This document shows, in pieces, positions 63,698-64,000 of a DNA stretch of 64,000 bases; position 1 is the stretch's first letter, and the number at the start of each line of letters is the position of its first letter. The notes beneath the pieces are model-generated. The model was not told the origin of the DNA and made no database searches. It saw only the letters and a program-made list of their open reading frames with translations. Origin of the DNA: Candidatus Mesenet endosymbiont of Agriotes lineatus (lineage in GTDB: Bacteria > Pseudomonadota > Alphaproteobacteria > Rickettsiales > Anaplasmataceae); the NCBI RefSeq assembly GCF_964019585.1, contig NZ_OZ026454.1:992001-1056000 (forward strand). Direction: 5' to 3'. Position numbers and translations under genes: made by a program.

Positions 63698-64000
63698 AAT
63701 AGTTTAAGTGATATCGATAGCTCAATTTGTGTAGATGATTATGTTCTAATTGTAAAGAATCTATCTTTTTCATACAGAAATAAACAAGTAATAAGAAATA
63801 TCGACATGTTAGTCAAGAAAGGTGAAATCTTTACCATACTTGGTCCTAATGGAGGTGGTAAAACTTCTCTAGTGCGGATACTAGTAGGAATACATAAAAA
63901 CTATACTGGTTGCATTGAGTATATGGACAATATTGTAATTAGTTACCTCCCACAAAGTTTTGTAATTAACAACTTAATGCCAATGACAGTTGAATATTTT
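63689..64000 (+). CDS. znuC: Zinc ABC transporter ATPase, 3' end beyond window
   Basis: The ATPase partner of the ZnuA system, cut by the window end. The frame carries VKNLSFSYRNKQVIRNID, Walker A GPNGGGKTSLVRIL and the Q-loop region VISYLPQS. The best start is GTG 63689, which would overlap the divergent znuA start by 9 bp; no ATG precedes the conserved VKNLSFSYR strand in this frame. The signature and Walker B motifs lie past the window. The paired context supports ZnuC over other ABC ATPases. Confidence 0.88.
   Translation, partial: MFHNSLSDIDSSICVDDYVLIVKNLSFSYRNKQVIRNIDMLVKKGEIFTILGPNGGGKTSLVRILVGIHKNYTGCIEYMDNIVISYLPQSFVINNLMPMTVEYF

Noticed and set aside
1-64000. CRISPR array, rRNA or tRNA genes
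   Set aside because: No regularly spaced direct repeats, rRNA-like blocks or convincing cloverleaf sequence were seen on either strand by eye; a tRNA scan was not possible.

Overview
The window is about 64 kb of a low-GC alphaproteobacterial chromosome that reads as an arthropod-associated Wolbachia. The evidence is an abundance of ankyrin-repeat genes, a decayed WO-type large serine recombinase, eukaryotic-like giant toxins of the kind found in the WO eukaryotic association module, an orphan virB9 paralogue, and a reduced core gene set (pyrC, pyrE, era, recR, lysC, mtaB, sucA, rpoZ, pgsA, znuA, znuC). No database search was possible, so names rest on motifs and on protein sequences read by eye.

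Layout. (1) 1-8.3 kb: the 5' part of pyrC (cut by the window edge), a tandem family of three ankyrin genes with C-terminal membrane helices (one broken by a nonsense codon) and a repeated hairpin after each, then a PolB-like 3'-5' exonuclease, era, divergent recR, and a further ankyrin gene. (2) 8.4-37.2 kb: an accessory island. It opens with an IS200/IS605 remnant, a wrecked WO-type serine recombinase and a wrecked RadC-like gene. It continues with a 1056-aa ankyrin protein, an orphan protein carrying the same C-terminal module, an exonuclease III scrap, a frameshifted DnaJ-domain protein with a nuclease-like C-terminus followed by a DUF4304-like candidate immunity gene and a truncated second copy, and a gene split by a 14-bp tandem duplication. 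The last intact gene is a ~3317-aa multidomain toxin. The island closes with an ankyrin pseudogene, a broken IS5-family transposase and other debris. (3) 37.3-43.9 kb: an RND transporter, an unknown gene, lysC and mtaB. (4) 44.0-54.0 kb: a second giant protein (3102 aa) with ankyrin repeats and a Ulp1/CE-clan cysteine protease, then an IS5 remnant. (5) 54.3-64 kb: housekeeping genes pyrE, sucA, virB9-2, an XRE regulator, rpoZ, an Smr protein, a Bax-inhibitor-1 protein, a membrane protein, pgsA, znuA and the start of znuC.

How it fits together. Mobility genes (recombinase, RadC, transposases) are decayed, but several large host-interaction genes remain open. The two giants carry different classes of ubiquitin/ubiquitin-like protease (OTU and CE clan). 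The first also has two nuclease-like segments, a NACHT-type NTPase, a hydrophobic pore-like segment and furin-like cleavage sites, an architecture like Type V CifB and related reproductive-parasitism toxins. No cifA-like partner is adjacent. A beta-rich C-terminal module recurs in three proteins of the window with otherwise different architectures and is the best candidate here for an unnamed domain.
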